Shown piece by piece: positions 44,146-56,147 of a stretch of 64,000 nt of DNA. The stretch is from Hymenoscyphus infarciens (lineage: Eukaryota; Ascomycota; Leotiomycetes; Helotiales; Helotiaceae): positions 62,001 to 126,000 of the forward strand of contig LLCB01000060.1 in assembly GCA_001414345.1 (NCBI GenBank), read 5' to 3'. Under the pieces are notes generated by a model, which saw only the letters and a program-made list of their open reading frames with translations, was not told where the DNA came from and made no database searches. The translations under genes and the position numbers were made by a program. Each line of letters starts with the position of its first letter. Position 1 is the stretch's first letter.

Positions 44146-46007
44146 TCGATAATTTGAAGCTTTCTGCTCTCGAGCAGACGAGCCGCGCTTTGCTTTTTCT
44201 CGCATTTTTGTTTTTTCTTCTTCTTTCGTCTACCGCTTTTCATTTGTGGTCGTTATTTGTACAAAGACACTTTAGGGCGGGTGGGGTTTGGATTAATTGG
44301 CGCTGAACAAGTTCTTTTTTCGTTCTCTTTTTGGGTAGATGAGGTGATGGGTTCTGAGGAAGGGGGTGAGAGGATACCACTGGCGATGTTGGGGGTGGCA
44401 AGTCTCGAAGAAGGAAGGGAATTCATCTTTTTTGAGCGTATTTCAAGCAAGCACAGTTTAGCGGATTTGATTGAGAAAAACGAATTAGGTCTAGGTTTAG
44501 GTTATTGGGATTTGAAGAGTCTTGATGGATAGGGAAGAAAGGGTAGGGGATGAGGATGGGAGGGAGGAAAGGAAGGATGGCAAGGAAGACTTATTCTCCT
44601 GTATTAAAATATGATGATGTATGTCTTTTCATGATATTGATTGCGTGGATTTTATACATTCGTTTTTTACTGCCTCTTGATTGTAACCTTCTTTCTCACT
44701 CCAATTTCTTCACTTGCCTTCTTCCTTGCCGTTCTCATCTCTCATCCTTTCACAACATCTGACTTGACGTGGGCTGCTCAACTTGTGTATCCTGAGAACT
44801 TCGAATTTCTATCGGGTAATCGGAGTAGATGACGACGATTTCCAGTATACGATTCCGCGATTCCGATGGTCTTACCTAAGTATTCCACTCATTACGCATC
44901 CTTTTACGCGTATCTGGAAACCCTGTTTTGCCACTTCCTGATCCGAGACTCCGAGTCGGGTTCCTGGAGGATTTCAGATGGGCGAGCCGCAAGGTTGAAT
45001 TAGTAGAATTAGTAGAATTAGTAACTAACCTCCTGCAAGGCGCCGGGTTATTTCATGACGGCTGGGTGGAGTGTAGGAAGTGGTGCTCTTGGTGATCATG
45101 GTAGAGTAGTGAGGGTGTGCATAAGTGCTGAGTGTGGTGAGTGTGGATTTCGAGTGATTGATGGGTTTGAGAGTGCGAGGTACGAGGGTGAAAATTCGTT
45201 TTGCAGGGGGGAGTTGGATGTGGATGGGGGGAGTGGTTGTTGTTATTCTGTTGGGGAGGTGTAGTGAATGTTATGTAGAGTTTTATTTTGGGTGTTGATT
45301 TTGAAGGGATTGAGGGTACGAGGTACGAGACGAAAGTTTGATGTTTTTTTTTTGGAGGGCGTGTGAAGGTATGTAAGGGTGGAAATTTGATTGGTGGTAT
45401 TTTGTTTTCCCGTCCGGTGTGAGGGTGTTGTTGCTTGTGTGACATTGGATTTCTTGGTTTCTTGGGTGGTCCTTTTTATTTCCTTGAATTGCGTAGGGGG
45501 GTTTTAGTCGCAGCGAGTTTGTAGATAGAAAGGGATGGGAGGATAATATTTCCGTGACCAGAGTAGAGTACATAGTATGTTTTCTATTTACTTCCATCAT
45601 AGATGAAGGATGTCTCGATGAGATACGTGCGGATAATAATAGTAAAAGAAGTACATCATACCTTGTAGTTACCCCCACAACCCTGAGACCCTTTTATAAA
45701 ATTTTAACTATTCTTTTTCTTGTCTCTTTTGCCTTTCCTTTCTAACCTATCTCCGCCTTTTCCGGAAATCTAAAGGTGGAGCTATAGAACTTGGGAGGAA
45801 TTGAATTCATTTCTCCTCTTTTTCTTCACTCAATCACAACAAGTTCATTCGATTTGCTCGTCTGATTACTTCGTCGGCTTTCACTCTGTAGACGTAGCCT
45901 GTGTACTTCAACTTTTGGAGAATGGGGGAAGCACTTCCAGAGGGAAATTCTGAGAGGTAAATAGATGACATTTCGATGGATGATAAAGAAATTATCTTAT
46001 CAGAGTT
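44146..46007. other. 3' region of the kelch gene and non-coding sequence
   Basis: No supported gene. Holds the probable 3' UTR, a three-unit GAATTAGTA repeat at about 44,996-45,030 and G- or T-rich stretches whose reading frames show no domain. Confidence 0.55.
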
Positions 46008-46530
46008 CTAGTATGCTTTATTCACCATTTTATAGCTTAACTAATAAGAAATAAGATCACAATATTAGTCACTATCGCGGGATTGGTTAATAAATTCGGA
46101 CTTTATAGATAAAACACCTTAATCACCAACGCTTAAAGTGAAGCTATTCTCAGAACTATATACATTATTCAGCCCAAACCTAGGCCTTTCTAGCCTTTTT
46201 ACCCCCCCTTGTATACCTCCTCTCCTTCCTCCTGTTTAGCTAGATTAGAGCTAGTTCTCTTTGAAGGAGGAGATCTAGCTAAATCACGTCCCCGCTCTAC
46301 TAAAGCCTCAATATCTTGACCAAATTGATCAAAAAAGCTCTCTTTTAGAGAGTGAAGACCTTGAGAAAAGAAGTTGGTTAGGCATTATTAGGTCGAAAGG
46401 CGGCAAATCATGTAACGCTTTATCCATAAAGTCCGAATTTATTGACCAATCCTGCGATATTAACCAATATCGTGATCTTCTTTCTTATTAGTCAATCCAT
46501 AAAATGAAGAATGTATTAGATGCTACTAGT
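46008..46530. mobile_element. MITE with ~110-bp terminal inverted repeats
   Basis: The left arm 46,008-46,118 and right arm 46,419-46,530 are inverted repeats: CTAATAAGAAATAAGATCAC against the complement CTAATAAGAAAGAAGATCAC, and ATAAATTCGGACTTTAT in both. The outer ends share CTAGTA. The 300-bp interior reads on the minus strand as a fragment of about 60 residues (QFGQDIEALVERGRDLA, then SKRTSSNLA), possibly the end of a lost transposase gene. Long arms and the remnant suggest a deletion derivative of a DNA transposon. The family is unknown and target duplications were not clear. Confidence 0.8.
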
Positions 46531-47160
46531 CATTGTACTCGGTAAATATACGTCGAATTAGTCTTCAAATTTTTGGAAGAAGAGAAAAATACTCTCAACC
46601 ACTCTAACTACCACTTCCCAAAGCTCTTAGAATATTAGTCTTAGTAGCTGAAGTACCGCAGCCAACTCCGCGACATGTAACAGAATATATATCTCATCTG
46701 TTTCTACTCATAGTTGGCTGGATAAATACCCATGTCACCCTTCCCTTTTCTTCTCCACCCAAAAAACAAACATTCCCAACCTCTTCTTTTTTGATCATAT
46801 GCAGCTCATCGGGTGTTTGACGAAGCTAAGTGAAACTTCAAACTGCTTTTTGGACTAAGCTTTGCTCCAATATGAGTAGGCCCCTTTTTAAATCAGATAA
46901 GTACTTACATACTTTACGTCTAGGAACTGCGAATTATGCCGCTCGTTCATAAACCTGGGCATAAAATTTCCACATTCTGGGCCTTGCAATTACACGTCTT
47001 CCCACTTTTAAATAGTGTGCTCCTTCACCACCACAAAAACCAGCCCAATAGCAACGCAATTGCATCCTCTGAGGTGCTCTATATTCGTAAAAATGAATAA
47101 TAATGTGCTCTTTTATGAACGGATATAGTACTAAAGAGGCTATCGAAACATTCACTTCGG
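46531..47160. other. Non-coding transition into a RIP block
   Basis: A 73-codon minus frame at 46,934-47,155 is open and protein-like but has no recognised motif. Nothing else is supported. Confidence 0.4.
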
Positions 47161-47189
47161 GCGAGATATTAGGCAGTCATAGTACTTTC

Positions 47190-47640
47190 TTTAATAGTTA
47201 GTACTAGGTTAATCTTAGAGCTCATTTCTAATTATGAGATTATAGAACCCTCGTATCGTTCCCGTCTTAAGTCAAAGAGGAAGCGCGGACTTACGCCTAA
47301 TATAGCAAAGGATAATAATATAAACACTAATAAAGACGGCTAGGAGTCTTATAAAACGGATAATAGCGACGATATTATAGGCCTTTCTTCTAAGAATAGC
47401 AATAAGGATAGTAATAGCTATAAGGAGTCTAACTCTAAGAATAACTCTATAAGTAAGCCTTATAGAGAATTCTTATATAATAGTATTAATCTTGAAACTA
47501 AGAAGGCCTAGCGTAGTAGTAAATTAAAAAAGAAGTTTACTATAGTCTTTAGAAATGAGATAATAGGTAAGTTGATTAATTATAGCTCTATAGAGTATAG
47601 TATATACTATTCGTTTCTATTTCATTCTTATTAAAGAAGG
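47190..47640 (+). pseudogene. RIP-decayed coding relic, unknown transposon protein
   Basis: One plus-strand frame is almost free of stops for about 140 codons. It begins with a basic stretch (RSRLKSKRKRGLTP), followed by Asn/Ser/Asp-rich sequence and KKFTIVFRNEIIGKLINY. Only RIP-type TAG stops interrupt it. No domain was recognised. It probably belongs to a decayed element extending to about 48,430. Confidence 0.4.
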
Positions 47641-48443
47641 TATTACTAACAGGTACTATTATAGAATCAAAAACTATAAGCGAGAAAGCCGAGTTTCTAC
47701 GAGTAAAAAAATATAAAAGACATATTATATATTATAATATATAGAGAGAGATTTAGAAGAGATTTTTCTAATCTAGTAAAGAAGGCGGATAGATAGAAGA
47801 ATATAGTCTTAGATAAAAAGTTAAAGCTTACTATTTTAACTATAACTATAACTATCTACTCTCTATATAATACTAGTATAGTTATACTAAAAGAAAACCT
47901 AAAGGTCTACTCTAAATATAAGACGACTCGTTATTACTTAGCTAAATGTCAAAAAGTAGACTAGAAGACGAATATATAAATAACTAGTAATATTTCTCTA
48001 GATAGTCTTTATAGTAGTAGCAATTCTATAAAAGGTTTCAAGAAATTTCTTACTAAAGCTAAGAAGAAATCAGAAGTTCTACTATCTTAGTAGAATAAGA
48101 AGATAAGAACTAGATATAAGAAGTAAATACGATCGCTTTTAAAATATACTATTAAGAAGTCTAATATTATAGAGAAGTATAAAACCTCGGTAGCTTCTAT
48201 ATTTTTAAGAGATCTTATATAAAAGATTTATAGTAAAGGTATTAGATATTAAATATAACTTTAATAACTTTTCTCTCTTTTAGGTATTAGTCGAACTTAT
48301 TAATATTAATATTAACTCTATATAGTTATATCTAAAAATAAGCTCTATTATTTAAGCTAGTAACTTATATATTTCTTAGAATACTTAATATAATAAAGTG
48401 CTTTCTCTATTACCGTTTTTTTATTAGTAATATCTAGCCTAGC

Positions 48444-49595
48444 TAATATAATAACAAGGTAGGAGTAGAGTAGAGAAGTAGTCTATTCGTAGTTATTAAC
48501 GCGAAAACTAAAGGTAAAGAGCGAAGATAGTTCTAAATAATACTAATATATAGGATTCTGCTAGGCGGTGAGGAGTTACGTAATAGGTCTGAAACTAGAA
48601 CTGCTATAGTCTTGAATTAGAACTGTTATATTTCCCTCTCTTTAGTAGAGCTCGCTCTCGAGCTCTATAGAAACCTATATAGTTGTCTATTTATATATCT
48701 TCTAGTCCTAGTCTATACTCTTACTCTTTCTTCTACTAAGGTAGCTATAAGATACTAGCTTTATAAGAGTAGTAAGATACTAGCTATACGCCGAGTTGTT
48801 TAAAACGCTCTATATTCTCTCTCTAATACTAATCTATATAATCTGCTAAGCGACTAGCGTATACTTCTACGACTTTGTCGATTACTGAAGTATAGGCTTT
48901 AAGAGCTTTTGTAATATCGGGAGGAGAAGGAGGCTTCGAGAGTTAGTAGAAAACAATATAGCTAAAAGTAAGAAGGTCTGCTTAAAAGGCTTCTCTCGTC
49001 GAGGCGTAGAGGGGTTTCTTAATAGTAGGAGGCTTAGATTAACTGATAACGAGCTAGATAAGCTGTCTTATTAAAGCGTCGATTACGCGAGCGTATTAAT
49101 ATTTCTTCTTAATAAGAGAGCTAAAGTTATATATCTAGCGTACGATATTAGAGTCTATTGTCGGAGTAGTTAGATACTAGCTATTTGAAGAGAGAGAGAG
49201 GGGTTCCGTAGACGCTAGAGGGAGGGGGGATCCGAAGATGCTAGAAGAGGGTTCGCAGACGCTAGAGAGGGGTCTTAAGCTTAGTGTCGATTCGAGAGTC
49301 GCTAGCGAGGGGTCTAGGAAGCCGTTTAAGAGGTTCGCAGAGTCGGCGGCAGAGAGGCTAGAATAGAAGTGAGGTTAAGAGTCTAATATATTAGAGTGAT
49401 CTTTAGTTTAATATAATAATAAGGCAGGAGTAGAGTAGAGAAGTAGTCTATTCGTGGTTATTAACGCGAAAACTAAAGGTAAAGAGCGAAGATAGTTCTA
49501 AACGATACTAATATACAGGATTCTGCCAGGCGGTGAGGAGTCACGTGACAGGTCTGAAACCAGAACTGCTATAGTCTTGAATCGGGACTATTACA
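48444..49595 (-). mobile_element. Short LTR-bounded element (TRIM-like), 187-bp LTRs
   Basis: Direct repeats of equal length, 48,444-48,630 and 49,409-49,595, share TAATATAATAA at the start and end in ...TTATA and ...TTACA. On the minus strand the right copy starts TGTAATAGTCCC, a good LTR start. The second copy is far less RIP-altered (it keeps CACGTGAC). The 780-bp interior has no protein domain. It contains three ~25-bp units with GACGCTAGAG near 49,205-49,285. A clean 5-bp target duplication was not found; AGCT is next to both ends. Confidence 0.72.
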
Positions 49596-49785
49596 GCTAA
49601 CTCGAATCTTAATTTTTTAGCGAATACTTTATAAGTTATAACTTTCGCGAATTCTATTAAATAAAGTTATAAGTTATTAAAACAATTACTAACTAATTAT
49701 ATTCTACTACTAACCTCTTAGATTAGTATTACTATTTTATTCTCTTACTATATATATAAGCTTAAAAATACGAAGTAGGCCTACT

Positions 49786-52366
49786 TATAATAGTATACTA
49801 TTCTATTATATATAAGGTTTTAGTAGTTATTATCTTATATTATCTGTTTTAGGAAGATTACGTAGATAATATATAACGTTAGTCGGTTTTAGACTCTTTT
49901 ATACTATCTAAATCTCTTATATATAGTAGCCTACTTCTAGAGTTAGAGAGAGATAGTTTTTTCTTTTCTTCTATATTAGAGCCTAGTATTTATATATATT
50001 ATTCTATCTCAAACGCACTCTTATATACCTCTTCTCTAATAGTATATATTTTATACTATTATATAAAAAGGAAAAACTCTTCTTTACTAGTAATAGTATT
50101 TATAATATCTCTTTTAAGTTTATCGTCGCTTTTTATTTCAAATTCGATTTAGCTTAGATTTAGATTATTATAACGCCTTTCTTAAATAGCCGGGATTCTA
50201 GAGATCTCCTAGATAGCTAGTAATACTAGAGTTTAGTATCTATATAAACAACTAGTAAAAATCGTGTTTTATATATTAAGAAAGTAGAATACGCTAAGTA
50301 TCCTCGAAGCTTCTAATAACCCTCTCTATATAGAGACTACTATATATAGGTTTAGTAAATAAGTTAACTATTAACAAAAAGTAATCTAGAAAGCTTCTAA
50401 ATCTAATCTTACTCTCTCTCTCTTCTAAAAACCGACATTATCGAAATATCGACTATTCCGCTATAAGGTGTTAAACTATCTTCTAGAGCTATCTCTCTTT
50501 CTAAAAGACATCTCTTATTCAATTCCTCTCTAATTCTTATCTATATATCTAAGAATAAAAAGTTATAAAATAATAAGAGCTTAGCTCTCTAAAGAGACTT
50601 TTTAAATATAGACGATATATAGATAAGATAGTAGTATAAAATAAAGAATAAAACGATCGATTAGACGAGATAGACATAATTATAAGTAAACTTCGAAGTT
50701 AATATTTAAAAATCCTATCTCTAAACTCTTACTAATCTAACCTTCTTTTAAACCTTCGTTCAAACCCTTCTTTACTTTCAAAGCCTGAATTCAGATCTCT
50801 TTTACTTAAGAGACACTACTACCTCTAATACCTTTCTATTACTTCTCTTAAAACTAATACAAATCAGTCGAAATACGCTTTCTATTAAGACTAAAGAAGT
50901 GAGCTCTTAGCTAAGTTATCGCTATTAATCCCGACTAAATATTATCTAACTCTACTCTAAACTTCTCTCGAACCTCTACTAGCGAATATTCAAAAGACTA
51001 TAGTTATAAACCAAGTCCTAGACAGTATAAAAGTTAAAAGAGATAGAAGTAGAATTAGAAGAAGATTATACTAAAGAAACTTTTACCGACTTCAAAAAGT
51101 CACTTTTCAAGTATAGCTATACTTAAGAAGATACTAGAATTAGAAAGGTTCTTTTATATATAGAATACACCTTAGCTCTAAAACGTGTCTACTATACTTA
51201 AGAGACGCTAGAATTATAACTCTAGATAAGAAGAGACACTAAAGCACTAAATATTCAGAAATAACGAAATCGTTTAATATTAGTATTTCGGTTCAGAATA
51301 CCTCTCTATCTAGCTCCGAGCTCTCTATAATATAATAGTAACTCTTTTTTAAAATCAGAAGATAACGAATAAGTTCTTAAGTACTCTAATTCAGAATCGC
51401 TAAAAGGAACGAGGTAGCCTATAAGCCTAAATAACATAGTTTTATACGACTATATACCTATATTCGTTATCTCGAACTTTAGATAATATTTTCAACTTTA
51501 GTAATAACTTCGCTTTTAACTAGCTAAAACTCTACCGACTTTGATTAGAGTCTTACTTTCTTTTAGTTCTAGCTAGGCTAGAAGTTCTTTTTTATTAAAT
51601 TCTTTAAATTAGATACGAATTAGTACGCTCTTAAAGTAAGCTCTTAACTAAGTTATCACTATCTCTTAACTAAACGACTTCTAACTCTATTCTATATTTG
51701 CTTTCAACTCTATTTTAAACTTTTTTTTCTAACTTTACTTTAAACTTTTTCTAACCTACTAGATAGGATTAGACTACACTCTTTTAGTAAACACTTACTT
51801 TTAATATTAAAGGATTAGAAACGAAGTTTCTTTATAAGTATCTATAAAGTCGATTTAGAACCGACGTCTTACTTATAATTATAATAAATAAAGTATCTAT
51901 AAACTCGGGTTAGCTACGATTTAGACCTTAACCTTCTTATTTATAATAAAAATTAATAAAATATAACTAATATAATAACTTATATTATCTTAATTTAGCC
52001 TCGATAATAATACTATAGTATCTCGATTTTACTCTAAATAATAAGAGATAGATAGACTTAAAGACAAGTCTTTTTTTAAGAGAGAGAGATATAATAGTAT
52101 ACTATTCTAGATAGCTAGGAGTATCTACTATATATAAGGTTTTAGTAGTTATTATCTTATATTATCTATTTTAGAAAGGTTACGTAGATAACGTATAACG
52201 TTAGTTAGTTTTAAACCTCTTATATATAGTAGCCTACTTCTAGAGTTAGAGAGAGATAGTTTTTTCTTTTCTTCTATATTAGAGCCTAGTATTTATATAC
52301 GTTATTCTATCTTAAACGCACTCTTATATATCTCTTCTCTAGTAGTATATATTTCGTGCTATTATA
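49786..52366. mobile_element. Non-autonomous LTR element (LARD-like), TSD CTACT
   Basis: LTRs of about 278 bp (49,786-50,063 and 52,090-52,366) share TATAATAGTATACTATTCTA, GTAGCCTACTTCTAGAGTTA and ACGCACTCTTATAT blocks. CTACT lies on both sides (49,781-49,785 and 52,367-52,371), an exact 5-bp duplication. The 2-kb interior is RIP-decayed, and I saw no zinc knuckle, protease, integrase or RT. It contains partly repeated sentences such as AAGTGAGCTCTTAGCTAAGT and AAGTAAGCTCTTAACTAAGT (near 50,890 and 51,640). Orientation is not established. Confidence 0.85.
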
Positions 52367-52371
52367 CTACT

Positions 52372-54100
52372 AAGCTTAGTATTCTATCCGAAGCTATATA
52401 ATACTTAGATAAAGTAAGAGATAACTTATAATTCTAAATATTAGACCTCTTCTCTTCTATTCCTCTTATCTCCTCTCTATTTAAAAATTCTCCTTATTAA
52501 ATAAACTAAAATCTACTATTCTATAGATACCTTCTGCTTACTTACTAGCTTAAACTATTTAAAGCGCGACTCTATTACCTTCTAAGACTCTTTATTCTCT
52601 CTTATTCTTATAATTAAATTTACTTTTTAGAAAATATAATAGTTATAAAGTTTTTCTATAATAAAAGTTATATTAAATACTAGAATATAGGTTATAAGTG
52701 CGATAGTAAGATAAGTGATAATAAAAGGAGTTAAGATAGATAAGTTAGAGAAATTTAGAATTAAGTAGAGTATTTATATAATTATAAGCTTAGTTTCTAA
52801 GAGAAGTAAGTAAAGAAGAGAATATATAGTAGACTTATAGTATAGAAAGTAAGAAGTAGATAGAAGATCGACATATAAGTTAATATTTTTATATTCTTAT
52901 CTAATCTAGTTAAAGCTCTACTCTCTATAAGAGCACTTATATTAAAAAGCTAGAGAAAACTTTAGCTTAGTTATAAAGTTTATAGAATAAAATAAATCGA
53001 AGTAGCTCTTACTCTATTATATAAAGCTTTCACTATCTCTAGCTTAGTCTTAAACTCGGTCTATATATTTAATAAACTTTCTCGATAGTCTTATATTCTC
53101 TTAACTAGTTCTTTAAACTCTTTTACTTTATTAATACTATTCTTAAGCGCTGAAATTTCTAGACGTTTTAATAAATAGACTAAGTTAAGTAAGTCTATAA
53201 GATCTATTCGATCGATTAGTAGCTTAACTCTCGCTTTATAGTATAAATCCTATTATTTAATATATTCTCTAATACTAGCTATAAATTCATTTAAACATCT
53301 AATAGCCTAGAACTATTTCCGAGATCTAGAGAAACTCTCGTCGTTGAAAATAAATTAGAATATTACTTAGATTTCATAAAATCCTCGACTAGTATATCAA
53401 AGAGATAGTTATCAAGAGTAGTCTATCTAGCTACTACTTCGGAAAGACCTATACTTATAGCTTGTATTTCTAAAGTTACTATTATATATTGTTATATAAT
53501 AACTCGCATCTAAAATCCTATATTAAAAAAGTCTTTCCTCTCTAGTATAAGAAGTAGAATAGTGTAAAGTGGCGAGAGTCCTCGTAGAGTATAGAAAGAC
53601 TTATCCTCGACAGTAGAGAGGAAGTCATCGCCTCTATACTAGTTATAAGATACTCTATATATCTTTAATAATTAATTTTAGTCTTATATATAGGCTAAGA
53701 GATTACTTACTATCAGAGCGCTATACTATAAACATTTATTTAAAGCCTTAGAGTTGAGATCTCCTTCGAGCAAATGTCCTATTTTCTACTATAACGCCTC
53801 TTAAGCCTACCTTTCCATGTTAAGAATCTCAAAGAATGTAATATAGAACCCATAATCTCCTTCATAGGAATTCGACAAATAATTTCTATGGACTCGCTTA
53901 CATTAGAGGTGATTTTAGATAACTTCACTAAGGTTGTCGTCCTTAGTAATAGAGTTCGAATCGAAATAAGGACAAATAATCTTCTCATCTTTAAAGTTAG
54001 TAGCGAGGCTAGCTCTTCAAGACGTCTAGAAACCTAGTTAGAAGTTTACATCTTATAGTTTTAATTTTTAGATTTATAGTAGCTCTTATATCACACGACG
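52372..54100. other. RIP-decayed sequence without identified element
   Basis: AT-rich and CA/TG-poor until about 53,750, then a gradual return to balanced composition. Reading in both directions gave no domain. Nothing else is supported. Confidence 0.5.
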
Positions 54101-54409
54101 CCATAGTGCTACGTATCTAACTGGTGCATCTAACAAGAATCGCTAGTCTCTTATACAAACCATAAGCCGGAAAACTTGCTTAATTGAATCTCTATAACTA
54201 GAAAGAGTTAGTAAAGAAACAAAATAGTCCCATGTGTTCGAAATATACTATTCCGACTTAATTACCTCATAGTCTTAGTCATTCTAATGGACATTGTACT
54301 AAGTGTTATCCCGTGTGGCTCATCCTGTCTTCCGTTCTCTAGCAGCTTCCTGACTGTTTTCTGTCGCTGATTTTAGCTTTCCAAAATCGTACTTCAGTAG
54401 ACTCTTAGT

Positions 54410-54907
54410 CTATGGATCGTAGTCTAGGATGCTGAAGATGCGGCTGTCTATGCTATGAGGATTTCGATTGAAGGTCGCCAGGTCCTCAACCTTTGCTTTG
54501 ACTTTATCTTCCACGTCACCGATCCCCAAAGCCCATGGATGCAATTGAAGTCCAATTCTCGCATCGTAAGGAATTGCCCATCCAATTCCAAAAAATTTCT
54601 CAAGTGATTTAGCGAGAAAGGAAGCTTCTTCTTTCCAGTCTCCAAATGAGGAAGTATAGGTATACAACCAATTCGGAGGACCCTTCAGAACTCCATGTTT
54701 GTTCGCTTCTTTCCTTTGTAGGTATTTCCAAGATTCCCTATCGTTTGAATTGGGGTCGATATAACTTGTATTTGTTGTTTCCGATGTTGGAGATGCGGGT
54801 TGCGAGGGAGGAAGTGGAACATCTAGAGAACGGGTTTTAGCATTATTGACTCGAAGTAGGAAGTTGATACCTACCGATCTAGTCTTGCCTGAGGTGTACG
54901 TTTTCAT
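54410..54907 (-). CDS. Orphan hypothetical protein, 165 aa
   Basis: An open frame of 165 residues without RIP stops lies in a short GC-balanced island. It has a Pro/Ser-rich stretch at about 31-55, then a globular-looking part with aromatic motifs (GPPNWLYTYTSSFGDW, FFGIGWAIPYDARIGL, LHPWALGIGDVEDKV), ending in FSILDYDP. No signal peptide and no known family. It could be the 3' part of a longer gene whose 5' exons have decayed, since no good promoter is seen upstream. The intact frame beside RIP blocks favours a real or recently real gene. Confidence 0.45.
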   Translation of the reverse strand: MKTYTSGKTRSVGINFLLRVNNAKTRSLDVPLPPSQPASPTSETTNTSYIDPNSNDRESWKYLQRKEANKHGVLKGPPNWLYTYTSSFGDWKEEASFLAKSLEKFFGIGWAIPYDARIGLQLHPWALGIGDVEDKVKAKVEDLATFNRNPHSIDSRIFSILDYDP

Positions 54908-55243
54908 ACCATCTCTAGCGCAGCTTCTTGGGGCATTGAGGCGCGATATAGTTCTTTCCCTCAGAAGAATGGCTCTTGTATATTTTGTGAAGCAAGTTTA
55001 GTCATTCTTGTGGTACTTGATTTTCGTGCTTTGCGGTATGATGCTGCGAACTTGTCGAGTTTTCCTGGGGTTGTCTAAATCGTCGGAATCAAACATCATA
55101 GGCCTTTCTTTCTTTTATAGGGTGCAAACACTAGAATGCATATTAAAGAAAAGGACTCCAAGAATATAGAAGTTTCGTGACCAGGGTGGCGCCAACAGTG
55201 CGGCTCAGTGTAGTACGCTGCAGGCGGGGTAATTTGCGCAAGG

Positions 55244-55446
55244 TACCATCAGGGGTTGCAGAAATTCATGCCTGTAGTCACAAGGCAATCAGCCTTGCGA
55301 AATTCCATAACTCTTCTTGAAGAATGAAGCAACATAAATCTAAATTTTCGGGCCATTTGAAATAAATGACTTGGTATTCCAAGTCTTGATCGTGAGGAGT
55401 AGAGCAGCGTTATGCTTGAATTCATGCAATGTTCTATGATGGTGCC
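55244..55446 (-). mobile_element. Diverged family B inverted-repeat element
   Basis: The left end ACCATCAGGGGTTGCAGAAA and the right end (complement CACCATCATAGAACATTGCA) with ATGAATTC or AAATTCATG inside match the family ends. The middle AACTCTTCTTGAAGAATGAA and ATAAATCTAA follow the same order as in the 13,718 copy. It is GC-balanced and not RIP-altered, with no array. Confidence 0.6.
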
Positions 55447-56109
55447 GTTTCTTTAGTTACACATGAGTGAAGGGGTTACTGTACTGCCTAGGATAGCATA
55501 CCAAAAAAATCTATAGATAAAGAAAAGCTAGAACAAGGTAGAAATTAAAGTCGTATTTAACCTCTCAAGGTTCCTTTCAACAAAATCGATACCACCAGAG
55601 CTAATAGATAAGTCTCAAACAAGTGACTGTCTTTTATCAACATTAGCAAATTATTTAAGCCACTCTTCAAACAACAACTTCAGCCCTACACTAGGCGCAA
55701 GATTACAGCCACTGTTCTAGGAGACCTTCGTAGACAACCGTCAAATCCTCTGAATAAGAAGAACCTGTTCCATTCTTTGTACTAAAACATAAGACTAGAG
55801 TTAGAAGCTCTAGACCTGAGAACAGTTGTATGTTATCTAAACCTCTATATCTCATAGCTGATTATACTTTCAAAATATACTATATAGTCGAAAACTGACA
55901 TACTATCAAAGTTTGACTATGTTCAGGCTATTTTGAAACACTAATAACTAGTCATTATAGTAAAAAATAACAGTTAGCAAGTAGATAATAAACTAAGGGT
56001 ATAGTTTCTAGGCTAAAATAGACAACTAATACTGCCTTGACAATCTATCTATACAAAAAAAAAAAAAATAAACCTCTTCTTTTCTATCTTCTTTTTCTTC
56101 TCTCTCTTC

Positions 56110-56147
<38 letters not shown>

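Noticed and set aside
47160..54000. Possible Starship-type giant element containing the LTR elements
   Set aside because: No captain recombinase, no boundary repeats and no cargo genes were visible in this block.
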